Both the position numbers and the translations under genes were made by a program. From positions 1-64,000 of the forward strand of contig CAJMSD010000002.1 in assembly GCA_905215965.1 (NCBI GenBank): a stretch of 64,000 nucleotides of DNA. The letters run 5' to 3'. Positions 15,850 to 23,269 of the stretch are shown piece by piece (position 1 is the first letter of the stretch; every line of letters begins with the position of its first letter). Under the pieces are notes generated by a model. It made no database searches, had not been told where the DNA came from, and was given only the letters and a program-made list of their open reading frames with translations. This DNA comes from an uncultured bacterium (lineage in GTDB: Bacteria > Bacillota > Clostridia > Oscillospirales > Ruminococcaceae).

Positions 15850-17467
15850 ACCTCTCACCCTTGGCAGCCTGTTTTCCGGTTCCGGAACTTTTGAAATGGC
15901 AGGAATGCTCTCCGGTATTGTACCTGTCTGGAAATCAGAAATAGAGCCGTTTCCGATCGCTGTTACAGAAAAGCGGCTGCCGTTTATAAAGCATCTCGGA
16001 GATATAAATAAAATCAACGGTGCGGAAATCGAGCCTGTGGATATTATCACCTTTGGCTCGCCCTGCACCGATCTTAGTGTCGCAGGCAAACGTCAGGGTT
16101 TGAATGCCGCACGTTCCGGACTATTCTTTCAGGCAGTCAGAATTATCAAGGAAATGAGAGGTGCAACCAATGGTAAATATCCAGGATTTGCAGTGTGGGA
16201 AAACGTCACCGGAGCCCTATCCTCCAACAAAGGAGAGGACTTCCGATGCGTTCTCGAAGAACTCTGCAAAATTAAAACCACAGATATATCTGTTCCTAAA
16301 CCTGAAAAGTGGACAAAGGCAGGAGAAATCCTGGCAGAAAATTTCTCTCTCGCATACAGGACAGTTGATGCTCAATACTGGGGTACGCCCCAACGCAGAG
16401 CAAGAATCTACCTTGTCGCAGATTTTGATGGTGAACGTGCCTCAAAAATACTATTTGAGTCCGAAAGCCTGTCTGGGTATTCTCCGCAGGGCTTCCGTTC
16501 GTGGAAAGAAACTGCCGGAAGTTTTGGAACTTGCTCTGAAGAAACAAGCACAGGGTTAGTTTTTTCAAATCACGGGCAAGATACACGATTTAAGGGTCCT
16601 GTTGAAGTAGCGGAAACAGTTTCAGCTACATATGGAACGGGCGGAAATAATCAGCCGTTTGTGGTGGAACATTTTCATAAAGCATACGGCATATGCGGAA
16701 AATACAGCAATTCCATGCTTTCCGACAATCCCAACAGCGGATTTTACGAAGCAGATACTGCAAGAACGATTGATACAAGCAATCAGTCTCCATGCAAAAA
16801 TCAGGGCGGAATTGTTGTCGTTGAGGGAAATGGTTCACGTCCATCACATCATGGTGACGGATACAAGGAATCGGAAACTATGTACACACTAAACTGCACG
16901 GAAAACCATGCAGTTTCCTACGGCATCGGCAGACCTGCCATGAATCAGGGTTACAACGCACGATTCAGTTTTCAGATTGAAGAGGAAAAATCCCCGACAC
17001 TTGTTGCATCAGGTGCAGGCGGAATTGCTCATCCGAAATACTCCACAAGTAAAAATTCTCATCATACCGTTGCTGAAAAGGAAAAAGCAAACACACTTGT
17101 GGCATCAGATTACAAAGATCCGCCTGTTGTCAATGACAGCACTCCTGAAATTGAATACATCGTAAGGCGACTGACACCGCAGGAATGTGCGTTACTGCAA
17201 GGTATGCCGACCTGGTGGTGTGACGATATCGGCATTGAAAATCCGACCGAAGAACAGATAAATTGGTGGCTGAATGTTTTTGAAACCTACAATAAGGCAA
17301 TCGGAAAAGAGTGCAAGCCAAAAAGCCGTAAGCAGATTGAAAAGTGGCTGAAGAATCCGTATTCCGATAGTGCTGCATACAAGATGTGGGGCAATGGAGT
17401 CGCAGCCTGCAATGCCTGGTTTGTCCTTGCCGGAATCACCTATTATGCACAAAACGAGGGAAAATAA
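15842..17467 (+). CDS. DNA cytosine-5 methyltransferase
   Basis: 541 residues from the ATG at 15842 (GGAGGTG just upstream). Motif I is GSLFSGSGTFEMAG. Motif IV has Pro74-Cys75 (GSPCTDLS), the catalytic Cys, and motif VI has Glu120 (WENVTG). Motif VIII is near QRRARIYLVAD. A long target-recognition region (about 200-430) is followed by RRLTPQECALLQGMP (motif IX) and the last core helix. No restriction enzyme lies beside it, so it is an orphan methylase, probably for protection. It overlaps the end of the ParB-domain methylase. Confidence 0.92.
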   Translation: MNKPLTLGSLFSGSGTFEMAGMLSGIVPVWKSEIEPFPIAVTEKRLPFIKHLGDINKINGAEIEPVDIITFGSPCTDLSVAGKRQGLNAARSGLFFQAVRIIKEMRGATNGKYPGFAVWENVTGALSSNKGEDFRCVLEELCKIKTTDISVPKPEKWTKAGEILAENFSLAYRTVDAQYWGTPQRRARIYLVADFDGERASKILFESESLSGYSPQGFRSWKETAGSFGTCSEETSTGLVFSNHGQDTRFKGPVEVAETVSATYGTGGNNQPFVVEHFHKAYGICGKYSNSMLSDNPNSGFYEADTARTIDTSNQSPCKNQGGIVVVEGNGSRPSHHGDGYKESETMYTLNCTENHAVSYGIGRPAMNQGYNARFSFQIEEEKSPTLVASGAGGIAHPKYSTSKNSHHTVAEKEKANTLVASDYKDPPVVNDSTPEIEYIVRRLTPQECALLQGMPTWWCDDIGIENPTEEQINWWLNVFETYNKAIGKECKPKSRKQIEKWLKNPYSDSAAYKMWGNGVAACNAWFVLAGITYYAQNEGK

Positions 17468-17541
17468 TTCTACATATCCCACACTTGATATCTGTGCCAT
17501 TCAGAGTTATCATGTGTACTACCAAAAAGGAGGTCAAACAT

Positions 17542-18201
17542 ATGATAATTGAATTACATTTTACAGGAAACGAACGAAAGGAACTGGTAAAGGCGGTCAG
17601 CGAGATTATCGGAGTGCCCGCCGAATATCAGTATATGCCGACCTGTGCATATAAAATCGGTGACTTTTACACTGTCACCAAAGAAGGCAATCTTGAAATC
17701 AGCGATTCAGCTGACGGAAAAGAAGTTGAGATGCTGATTGATGAACTGGTACACAGAGGCTATGATGTTCCGCTTGATGAAGAAGAAAACGGTTTGACAG
17801 TAGAGATGCCTTTGGAACTGGTTGATGATGCTACAATCGACAGGCTCAGAAAAATCGTAGAAAATAAGGGTGAACTTTTCAAGGCTGCATTCAAAACTGA
17901 CAACCTTGAAATCGTCGCTGAAGCAGACAAGATTTGCTTTCCTTGGTTTACCGTTGAAAATGATGGTGATGCAGATGCCTACTGCACTTTCATTTCCATG
18001 CTCTGCGAATTTGCAAAGAATCAGAAACGTATCAATAACAAGCCTGAAACCACTGATAATCCCAAATACACAATGCGTTGTTATCTTCTTCGCTTGGGTA
18101 TGATCGGTGCAAAGTACAAATCGGCAAGAAAGGCATTGCTCAGAAATCTTTCAGGCAGTTCAGCTTTCAGAAAGGCGGCAAATGATGAAGTTTCCGAATA
18201 A
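17542..18201 (+). CDS. Accessory-island protein with conserved C-terminal module
   Basis: 219 residues from the ATG at 17542 (AAAGGAGG nine bases upstream). The N-terminal 150 residues are acidic and unassigned, and begin MIIELHFTGNERKELVKAV. The last 45 residues (NPKYTMRCYLLRLGMIG and then SARKALLRNLSGSSAFR) closely match the C-terminus of the amidoligase encoded 400 bases downstream. The same ending occurs in proteins annotated as 'virulence-related' in Clostridia mobile elements, from memory. A shared partner- or membrane-binding module is possible. Function unknown. Confidence 0.72.
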   Translation: MIIELHFTGNERKELVKAVSEIIGVPAEYQYMPTCAYKIGDFYTVTKEGNLEISDSADGKEVEMLIDELVHRGYDVPLDEEENGLTVEMPLELVDDATIDRLRKIVENKGELFKAAFKTDNLEIVAEADKICFPWFTVENDGDADAYCTFISMLCEFAKNQKRINNKPETTDNPKYTMRCYLLRLGMIGAKYKSARKALLRNLSGSSAFRKAANDEVSE

Positions 18202-18418
18202 AAACTATCTGGCACAACTCCGAAAACAATACCCGATTGGAACGAAAATACAGCTGATTTCTATGCGTGATGAAAAATATCCCATTCTTCCGGGAACAAT
18301 CGGTGAGGTCACTCATATCGATGATATGGGTTCCATACACATGAAATGGCAAAACGGCTCTTCTCTTGCCCTGATTCCAGAAGTGGATTCTTTCAAGGTT
18401 TTGGAAACCGAAAAATAA
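18182..18418 (+). CDS. DUF4314-like small protein
   Basis: 78 residues from the ATG at 18182 (a second ATG follows at 18185). The beta-rich body with IGTKIQLISMRDEKYPI and PGTIGEVTHIDDMGSIHMKW matches the DUF4314 domain, an SH3-like small barrel common in Firmicute mobile elements. It overlaps the upstream gene by 20 bases. Its role is unknown; the fold suggests binding a protein or nucleic acid partner. Confidence 0.78.
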   Translation: MMKFPNKNYLAQLRKQYPIGTKIQLISMRDEKYPILPGTIGEVTHIDDMGSIHMKWQNGSSLALIPEVDSFKVLETEK

Positions 18419-18533
18419 GGCAGAACCTATTCCATCGTACTGTATTTTACCATAGAAAATCAAGGAAAGCAAGACTGTATATTACACAATTATTCGGCGG
18501 ATATACAGTCTGTTTTTCTGTTAATTTAGCCGC

Positions 18534-18562
18534 TTGATATGTCCTCCGTAATGCGGTAATAT
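18534..18562 (+). promoter_or_regulatory. Island promoter P1 (amidoligase)
   Basis: TTGATA, 17 nt, TAATAT, preceded by TTTAGCCGC. First of seven promoters sharing this layout. A hairpin (GGGCAGAAAGCCC) follows within 30 bases and CGGAGG precedes the gene. Confidence 0.8.
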
Positions 18563-18610
18563 GTGATACAACGAAAGGGCAGAAAGCCCGAAATTACGGA
18601 GGAAAATACC

Positions 18611-19555
18611 ATGAACGCTAAAACAGAAAGACAGATTGAAAACCTGAAAAATCAGACCATTGGGGTTGAAATTGAGATGAACCACATCACAAGAGAACGA
18701 GCTGCAAAGCTTGCCGCAGACTTTTTCGGAACAGGCAGATACGAATTCACAGCAAGCCGAAACGGATATAGCACCTGGTCAGCTTGGGACGCACAAGGCA
18801 GAGAATGGAAATTCCAGAAAGACGTCAGCATTGCAGGATGCGATGCTGAAAAGTGCGAACTGGTTACACCGATTCTTCACTACAGCGACATTGAAACCTT
18901 GCAGGAACTGGTCAGAAAGCTTCGCAAGGCAGGAGCAGTAAGCCACGCAGGGGTTGGGGCAGGAGTTCATATTCACATAGGAGCGAATGGACACACACCG
19001 CAGAGCCTGAGAAACCTTGCAAACATCATGGCAAGCCACGAAAGACTGATTGCAGATGCTTTGAAAATTGACCAGGGCAGAATGAACAGATATTGCAGAA
19101 CGGTAAACCCAAGATTCATTGAACAGCTGAACAAAAAGAAACCCACCACAATGGCACAGTTTGCAGATATCTGGTACACAGCAAACGGTGCGAATTACGG
19201 AAGAAATCAACATTACAACGATAGCAGATACCATATGCTGAACTTTCATGCAACCTTTACAAAAAGCACAATCGAATTTCGACTTTTCCAGTTTGACAAG
19301 CCTACAGCAGAAAAGAAAAACGGACTTCACGCAGGACAATTGAAAAGCTACATTCAGCTTTGCCTTGCACTTTCCGAAATGGCAAAGGAACTGAAAATAG
19401 CAAGCCCAAAACCACAGCAAACAGAAAATCCGAAATTTGCAATGCGAACATGGCTGATTCGATTGGGACTGGTTGGTGAAGAGTTCTCCACAGCAAGAAG
19501 TTTTCTTACCAAGAACCTTGACGGAGATGCGGCTTTCAGATACGGCAGAGCCTGA
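18611..19555 (+). CDS. Amidoligase (Amidoligase_2, COOH-NH2 ligase) family protein
   Basis: 314 residues. The family motifs appear in order: GVEIEM (18-23), then WKFQKDVSI and CELVTPIL near residues 75-95, GVHIHIG (118-124) and STIEFRLF near residue 225. These Glu/His residues build the ATP/metal site of the glutamine-synthetase-like fold. Amidoligases form amide bonds between amino acids or peptides; phage members often pair with a gamma-glutamylcyclotransferase, as here 250 bases downstream. The C-terminal 45 residues (PKFAMRTWLIRLGLVG) repeat the ending of the 17542 gene product, so this domain was likely fused on. The start is the ATG at 18611 with CGGAGG at 18597-18602. Confidence 0.85.
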   Translation: MNAKTERQIENLKNQTIGVEIEMNHITRERAAKLAADFFGTGRYEFTASRNGYSTWSAWDAQGREWKFQKDVSIAGCDAEKCELVTPILHYSDIETLQELVRKLRKAGAVSHAGVGAGVHIHIGANGHTPQSLRNLANIMASHERLIADALKIDQGRMNRYCRTVNPRFIEQLNKKKPTTMAQFADIWYTANGANYGRNQHYNDSRYHMLNFHATFTKSTIEFRLFQFDKPTAEKKNGLHAGQLKSYIQLCLALSEMAKELKIASPKPQQTENPKFAMRTWLIRLGLVGEEFSTARSFLTKNLDGDAAFRYGRA

Positions 19556-19733
19556 AAAGGCTCGCCCTCAAGGGCAACGGGTGGCAACATCGCCGCCCAC
19601 GTTGCTTTTGTGGGATAGTTTCCCTACTGAATGAACAACGCCACACAAGCCCACACAGCTCCTGATTTCGCAAAGTGTAATCTGAACAAATACCACACAA
19701 GAAAAGGCACAGATATTTTGTGGATTTAGCGGG
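19556..19733. other. Spacer with terminator-like stem after the amidoligase
   Basis: GGCAACGGGTGGC and GCCGCCCACGTTGC (about 19572-19607) can pair across a short loop and are followed by TTTTG. No coding potential is seen. Confidence 0.5.
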
Positions 19734-19762
19734 TTGCATTCACTCCGAAAAAGAGTTAATAT
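19734..19762 (+). promoter_or_regulatory. Island promoter P2 (GGCT)
   Basis: TTGCAT, 17 nt, TAATAT, with TTTAGCGGG just before. A CCGCAAAGCGG hairpin follows eight bases after the -10, next to the predicted mRNA 5' end. Confidence 0.78.
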
Positions 19763-19803
19763 GTGACTACCGCAAAGCGGAATTCACAAAAAGGAAGATG
19801 CAG

Positions 19804-20265
19804 ATGAAAAGATACTATATCGCCTACGGTTCAAACCTCAATGTCCGTCAGATGAAGTACAGATGCCCAACAGCAAAAATCGTTGGAACTGCGGTTATCA
19901 GAGATTATGAACTGCTTTACAAAGGCAGCAAAACAGGCTCCTACCTCACCATTGAAAAAAAGAAAGGTTCGCTTGTTCCGGTTGCTGTCTGGGAAGTGAC
20001 TGCCGCCGATGAACACAGCCTTGATATTTACGAGGGCTATCCTAATTTCTACTACAAGAAAAATATGAAAATCAGGCTTTCCGAAACTGGGAAAATGATT
20101 GACGCTTTTGTGTACATCATGCACGAGGAACGCAGGCTTGGGATTCCAACTTCTGCATATGTCAGCACCTGCAAATTCGGGTACACCATTTTCGGATTTG
20201 ATTTCAAGTACCTTGATGAAGCCTATGAAAAAAGTCTGAAAGGAGTTGCCAACAATGAAAAATGA
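19804..20265 (+). CDS. Gamma-glutamylcyclotransferase-like (GGCT/AIG2 fold) protein
   Basis: 153 residues. The nucleotide-loop-like YGSNL (8-12) and Glu77 (DIYEGYP) are the substrate and catalytic residues of the GGCT-like fold. In the rest, TGSYLTIEKKKGS forms the core strand pair. Family members remove gamma-glutamyl groups as 5-oxoproline, so it may reverse or trim products of the amidoligase encoded before it. The ATG at 19804 is better spaced from AAGGAAG than that at 19798. The zinc-ribbon gene overlaps its end. Confidence 0.88.
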   Translation: MKRYYIAYGSNLNVRQMKYRCPTAKIVGTAVIRDYELLYKGSKTGSYLTIEKKKGSLVPVAVWEVTAADEHSLDIYEGYPNFYYKKNMKIRLSETGKMIDAFVYIMHEERRLGIPTSAYVSTCKFGYTIFGFDFKYLDEAYEKSLKGVANNEK

Positions 20266-20455
20266 AACCCCGACTGAAAGAACCTGCCCGAAATGCGGAT
20301 GTGTTTATACTGAAGTTCCTGCACTTTCCAGAACCGACAACAAAACGCTGATCTGCCCTGATTGCGGAATCAGAGAGACTTTGGAAAGCATGGGGATTTC
20401 CAAGGAAGAACAAGAAAAAATCATCAGCATTATTCACCGTAACACAGCAGAATAA
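20255..20455 (+). CDS. Small zinc-ribbon protein
   Basis: 66 residues from the ATG at 20255 (AAAGGAG at 20240). Two Cys pairs, CPKCGC and CPDCG, frame a single zinc ribbon, and a helical tail (SKEEQEKIISIIHR) follows. It is translationally coupled to the GGCT gene through an 11-base overlap, so the two products probably work together. A nucleic-acid or protein-binding adaptor is likely; the target is unknown. Confidence 0.8.
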   Translation: MKNETPTERTCPKCGCVYTEVPALSRTDNKTLICPDCGIRETLESMGISKEEQEKIISIIHRNTAE

Positions 20456-20635
20456 TCAAACACAAGCCGCCACGTTTGGCTGTGTGGCAATTCAGGGATT
20501 CCTCTGTAGTTTTTCCCCATTGCAATGAAGCCCCACACGAGCCGACAGGGCGGCTTTGTGTTGCTGTCATATTCTACACAATAATCTCCTCTGATTTCGG
20601 CGTTATGTTTGTTACATTTATTATCGCAGATACCG
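20456..20635. other. Intergenic spacer of the island
   Basis: No gene on either strand. GGCGGCTTTGTG and nearby repeats could pair weakly. TCATATTCTACACAA, about 60 bases before the next promoter, recurs in similar form before other island promoters. Confidence 0.4.
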
Positions 20636-20664
20636 TTGACTATATTCCTGAAATGCGGCAATAT
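20636..20664 (+). promoter_or_regulatory. Island promoter P3
   Basis: TTGACT, 17 nt, CAATAT. The -10 departs from the set by one base (C for T). GATACCG precedes the -35. Confidence 0.7.
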
Positions 20665-20720
20665 ACAACACAACGGAACGGAAAACCGACCGAAAACCAC
20701 GAAATTTGGAGGAAAACACC

Positions 20721-21083
20721 ATGAACGAACAGATTAAAAACTACTTTGAAAACCTCAGAATAAATTCTGAGAACGATGCAACCAAGCTGAGCCGGGGAAC
20801 ACTTGAAGCCTACTGGACTTACGAATTCAACCTTAACCACAACAGCAGCGAATTTGAATGCAATGAGCTCCCTTGGACAACAGACATGAGCGACTTTGTT
20901 AAGACAATGCGAGAGGCGGGAGTTGAAACAATTGCGATTACAGAAACAAGCACGGTACTCCTTGAGAATCTGCACAAACTTGCCGCACAGGGATGCAGCA
21001 TTGAGGGACTTTGCACGATAATCAGACCGGACATCTGGGGCAATGCAAAGGAATACCCTGCAATTCGCATCAGACTGAACTAA
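20721..21083 (+). CDS. Hypothetical island protein, DUF7698-like
   Basis: 120 residues; TGGAGGAAAACACC precedes the ATG. The sequence starts MNEQIKNYFENLRINSEND and has a middle region ELPWTTDMSDFVKTMREAGV with a following beta strand (ETIAITETSTVL). No membrane segment. Its expression from its own promoter and position among likely anti-host genes suggest an accessory role. The family name is tentative. Confidence 0.7.
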   Translation: MNEQIKNYFENLRINSENDATKLSRGTLEAYWTYEFNLNHNSSEFECNELPWTTDMSDFVKTMREAGVETIAITETSTVLLENLHKLAAQGCSIEGLCTIIRPDIWGNAKEYPAIRIRLN

Positions 21084-21144
21084 AAACCAAAGAGCCAAGG
21101 GGCAGAACAAACTGCCCCGCATACGGCTCAGAAAGGAAAACCAT

Positions 21145-21501
21145 ATGAAAGTACTTATCGTTGAACCGAGAAAACATCCAAGAGAAGCTGAAATTGACGG
21201 CAATCTGGAATCCATGCAGAAAACAGTTGGCGGGTATCTGCAAGCGATATACCCTTTTGAAGATGAAATTGCCCTTGTTTGTGATGATGAATCAAAGCTG
21301 AAATCCGATACGGAGTGGAACAGAATGCTTCCTGAAACAGGTGACATCATCAAAGGCACATTTTTCATCGCAGGTCTTGGAGCAGAAGATTTCACAGATC
21401 TTTCTCCTGAACTTATGGAAAAGTACAGACAGCGATTTTGGAACATTGAACTTTTTATTCCTAAGCCAAACGGTCTGATGCCGATCATAATCGGGGACTG
21501 A
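21145..21501 (+). CDS. DUF3846-like protein
   Basis: 118 residues, AGAAAGGAAAACC before the ATG. Begins MKVLIVEPRKHPREAEIDGN and contains GYLQAIYPFEDEIALVCDDE and later NRMLPETGDIIKGTFFIAG, which match the DUF3846 layout common in Clostridia mobile elements. No function is established. It follows the previous gene after 61 bases without a promoter of the island type, so they are probably co-transcribed from P3. Confidence 0.78.
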   Translation: MKVLIVEPRKHPREAEIDGNLESMQKTVGGYLQAIYPFEDEIALVCDDESKLKSDTEWNRMLPETGDIIKGTFFIAGLGAEDFTDLSPELMEKYRQRFWNIELFIPKPNGLMPIIIGD

Positions 21502-21562
21502 CAGCCCGCACGTTCGCCTGTAACGGCAGGAAAAAACGATTCCGAATACCATTCCAATTTGA

Positions 21563-21603
21563 AAAGCAACGCCACAAATCGCAACGTGGCGGTTGCTTTT
21601 TTG
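21563..21603 (+). terminator. Terminator after the DUF3846 gene
   Basis: AAAGCAAC-GCCAC and GTGGC-GGTTGCTTT pair with one bulged base, followed by six T residues at 21597-21602. Confidence 0.75.
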
Positions 21604-21665
21604 CTGTCATAATCTACACAATACAGGGGTGATTTTCAGACTGTATATTCTGGCAGTTTAGCCGC

Positions 21666-21694
21666 TTGCTATGTGTCCAAAGGTATGGTAATAT
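21666..21694 (+). promoter_or_regulatory. Island promoter P4
   Basis: TTGCTA, 17 nt, TAATAT with GG immediately upstream of the -10 and TTTAGCCGC immediately before the -35. A CCGAAAGG hairpin lies near the transcript start. Confidence 0.82.
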
Positions 21695-21749
21695 ACAGTT
21701 ACCGAAAGGGAAAACAACCAAAAAACCACGAAATACGGAGGAAAACACA

Positions 21750-22091
21750 ATGGTATCATACGGAATCGCAAAGGCAAGAGCAATGGCAAACAGAACGGAC
21801 TGGAACGAAAGAACCGAAATCACAAAGGCGGTCATCACTTGGTTTGATGAGGATTACGAATACGACCTTGAAATTGAAAATGAGGACAGAATGGACGATG
21901 AAGAGTTCACAGCATGGGTTGAGGAAAACGCAGAAGACCTTGCTAAGGCAGATTCAGAAGCAAATGAAACGATTTTTGAGGGCATTGACAGAATCGACTT
22001 CAAGGAGGACTACATTGATGACGATGCCCTTTTCGATGAGGAGTACGAAAACGCCTGCGAATTTGAATGGGAATGCATGACAGGCAGATAA
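21750..22091 (+). CDS. Strongly acidic small protein, candidate DNA mimic
   Basis: 113 residues with 38 Asp/Glu against 10 Lys/Arg, a net charge of about -28. Acidic residues concentrate in the last 85 residues (FDEDYEYDLEIENEDRMDDE; DFKEDYIDDDALFDEE), interspersed with Trp/Phe/Tyr. This composition resembles phage DNA mimics such as Ocr or some anti-CRISPRs, which block restriction or CRISPR proteins. No sequence family is recognised. The ATG at 21750 follows CGGAGGAAAACACA; reading from 21666 would cross the promoter. Confidence 0.72.
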   Translation: MVSYGIAKARAMANRTDWNERTEITKAVITWFDEDYEYDLEIENEDRMDDEEFTAWVEENAEDLAKADSEANETIFEGIDRIDFKEDYIDDDALFDEEYENACEFEWECMTGR

Positions 22092-22212
22092 GCCTTCCTT
22101 TCAACCCCCACAAACCACAGCCTTGGAAACAGGGCTGTGTGGCTCGTACCGAAGAAATATAGTACACAAAATAGCCCTGCAATGTTTGTGCAGTATATTT
22201 CTCCGAATACCG

Positions 22213-22241
22213 TTGACTATGTTCCTGAAATGCGGTAATAT
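22213..22241 (+). promoter_or_regulatory. Island promoter P5
   Basis: TTGACT, 17 nt, TAATAT, with GG just before the -10. CCGCGAGG, a GNRA-type hairpin, follows eight bases after the -10. Upstream 50 bases match those of P3 in part (ATACCGTTGACTAT, TTCCTGAAATGCGG). Confidence 0.82.
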
Positions 22242-22284
22242 ACAGTTACCGCGAGGGAAAAACAATAAAACGGAGGAATACACA

Positions 22285-22491
22285 ATGGCAAAAACATGGA
22301 AAGTAAAAGCGTTGACGGTAACAGGAACAGCAACCGAAAGGGTGGAAAATGGGATTCACATTTACGACCCCGGCAAACAGGAATGGCTGGTGATCAAAGA
22401 GTTTGATGACTTTGAAAAAGCCGAAAACTGGATGGCGGATTACATCAGGAAAAACCACTTCTACTACGGCGATTTCAAAATCACACGGTAA
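22285..22491 (+). CDS. Small hypothetical island protein
   Basis: 68 residues; CGGAGGAATACACA precedes the ATG. A small alpha/beta protein: strand-rich start (WKVKALTVTGTATERVENGI), then helix-forming FDDFEKAENWMADYIRK. The layout suggests a compact single-domain binding protein. Expressed from its own promoter P5. Unknown family. Confidence 0.65.
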   Translation: MAKTWKVKALTVTGTATERVENGIHIYDPGKQEWLVIKEFDDFEKAENWMADYIRKNHFYYGDFKITR

Positions 22492-22508
22492 GCTTTCCTG
22501 CACGTTCC

Positions 22509-22534
22509 AAACAGCCCCTGAATCAAGGGGCTGT
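22509..22534 (+). terminator. Hairpin after the 68-aa gene
   Basis: ACAGCCCCTGAATCAAGGGGCTGT forms a 10-bp stem. No T-run follows; GGCTCGTAC follows instead, as after the hairpin at 22125-22146, so it may be an mRNA 3' stabiliser or a weak terminator. Confidence 0.55.
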
Positions 22535-22704
22535 GGCTCGTACAGCCGCCGTGTTGCCCCTGTCTGGCATAGTTTTATTTCCTCCGAGTGGTTTTCCCTT
22601 TCTCACAAATGCCCCACACAGGGCAACGTGGGGCTTGCTTTTTTGGTTGGTATCATACACAATTTTCTGCCTTCATCTTTGTGCAGAATATGCCGGAAAT
22701 TTCG

Positions 22705-22733
22705 TTGACTTCTCTCTGCAGTTATGGTAATAT
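22705..22733 (+). promoter_or_regulatory. Island promoter P6
   Basis: TTGACT, 17 nt, TAATAT with GG before the -10. GCCGAAAGGC, a GNRA hairpin, is eight bases downstream. Confidence 0.82.
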
Positions 22734-22779
22734 ACATCATGCCGAAAGGCAAAAACAACGAAAACTGGAGGAAAAAACA

Positions 22780-23004
22780 ATGTGGACAGAAGGAACAATT
22801 CAGGTAGGAACAAGCATTTTTCACTACTGGGTGAAACATTACGAGGAGCCTTCTACTTTTGGATATGAGGAAGGCAGAGCCTCGAAAATCTCCCTGCGAC
22901 GGAATGGCAAAACGGTGTTCAATTTCGACCGGGGCATGGATATTCCGCCGGAGGATGAGGAAACTGAAACTGCACTGGCGATCCTGCTGAAACAGTACAA
23001 CTGA
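22780..23004 (+). CDS. Small island protein, DUF7678-like
   Basis: 74 residues; CTGGAGGAAAAAACA precedes the ATG. Beta-rich, with WTEGTIQVGTSIFHYWVKHY at the start and RASKISLRRNGKTVFNFDRG in the middle, and a helical tail. The DUF assignment is from general resemblance only. Single-gene cassette driven by P6. Confidence 0.65.
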   Translation: MWTEGTIQVGTSIFHYWVKHYEEPSTFGYEEGRASKISLRRNGKTVFNFDRGMDIPPEDEETETALAILLKQYN

Positions 23005-23131
23005 TTTTTCCAAAATTGAATCCCATAAGCCGGAGCCAAAAGGCTCTGGTGGTCGTACATCTGATTTTTGTTCGTGTATGATACACAAGAAACCATAGAA
23101 ATTTCGGCGTTTTTTCTGTTCATTTAGCCGC

Positions 23132-23160
23132 TTGCTATCCTTGAATTTGTATGGTAATAT
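23132..23160 (+). promoter_or_regulatory. Island promoter P7 (upstream of terL)
   Basis: TTGCTA, 17 nt, TAATAT with TTTAGCCGC before and GG next to the -10. It is the last of the set and is followed by a terminator-like stem and then terL. Confidence 0.75.
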
Positions 23161-23225
23161 GGTTACAATGGGAATGGAATCTCGATTACAAAACTGCCCC
23201 TTGAGGGCGTTAAAATAAATGATGC

Positions 23226-23253
23226 AGACTTGCTTTTTGGCAGGTCTTTTTTG
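23226..23253 (+). terminator. Terminator just before terL
   Basis: AGACTTGC (23226-23233) with GCAGGTCT (23240-23247) and five or six T residues. Its stem resembles that at 34324 (ACTTGC/GCAGGT in both). It lies in a late transcript 17 bases before the terL start. Confidence 0.7.
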
Positions 23254-23269
23254 TTGGGGGGTGAGAACA

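Noticed and set aside
20640..21584. Long minus-strand ORF of 314 codons
   Set aside because: It covers two clear plus-strand genes and an island promoter, has no ribosome site and has an unlikely Cys/Ser-rich composition.
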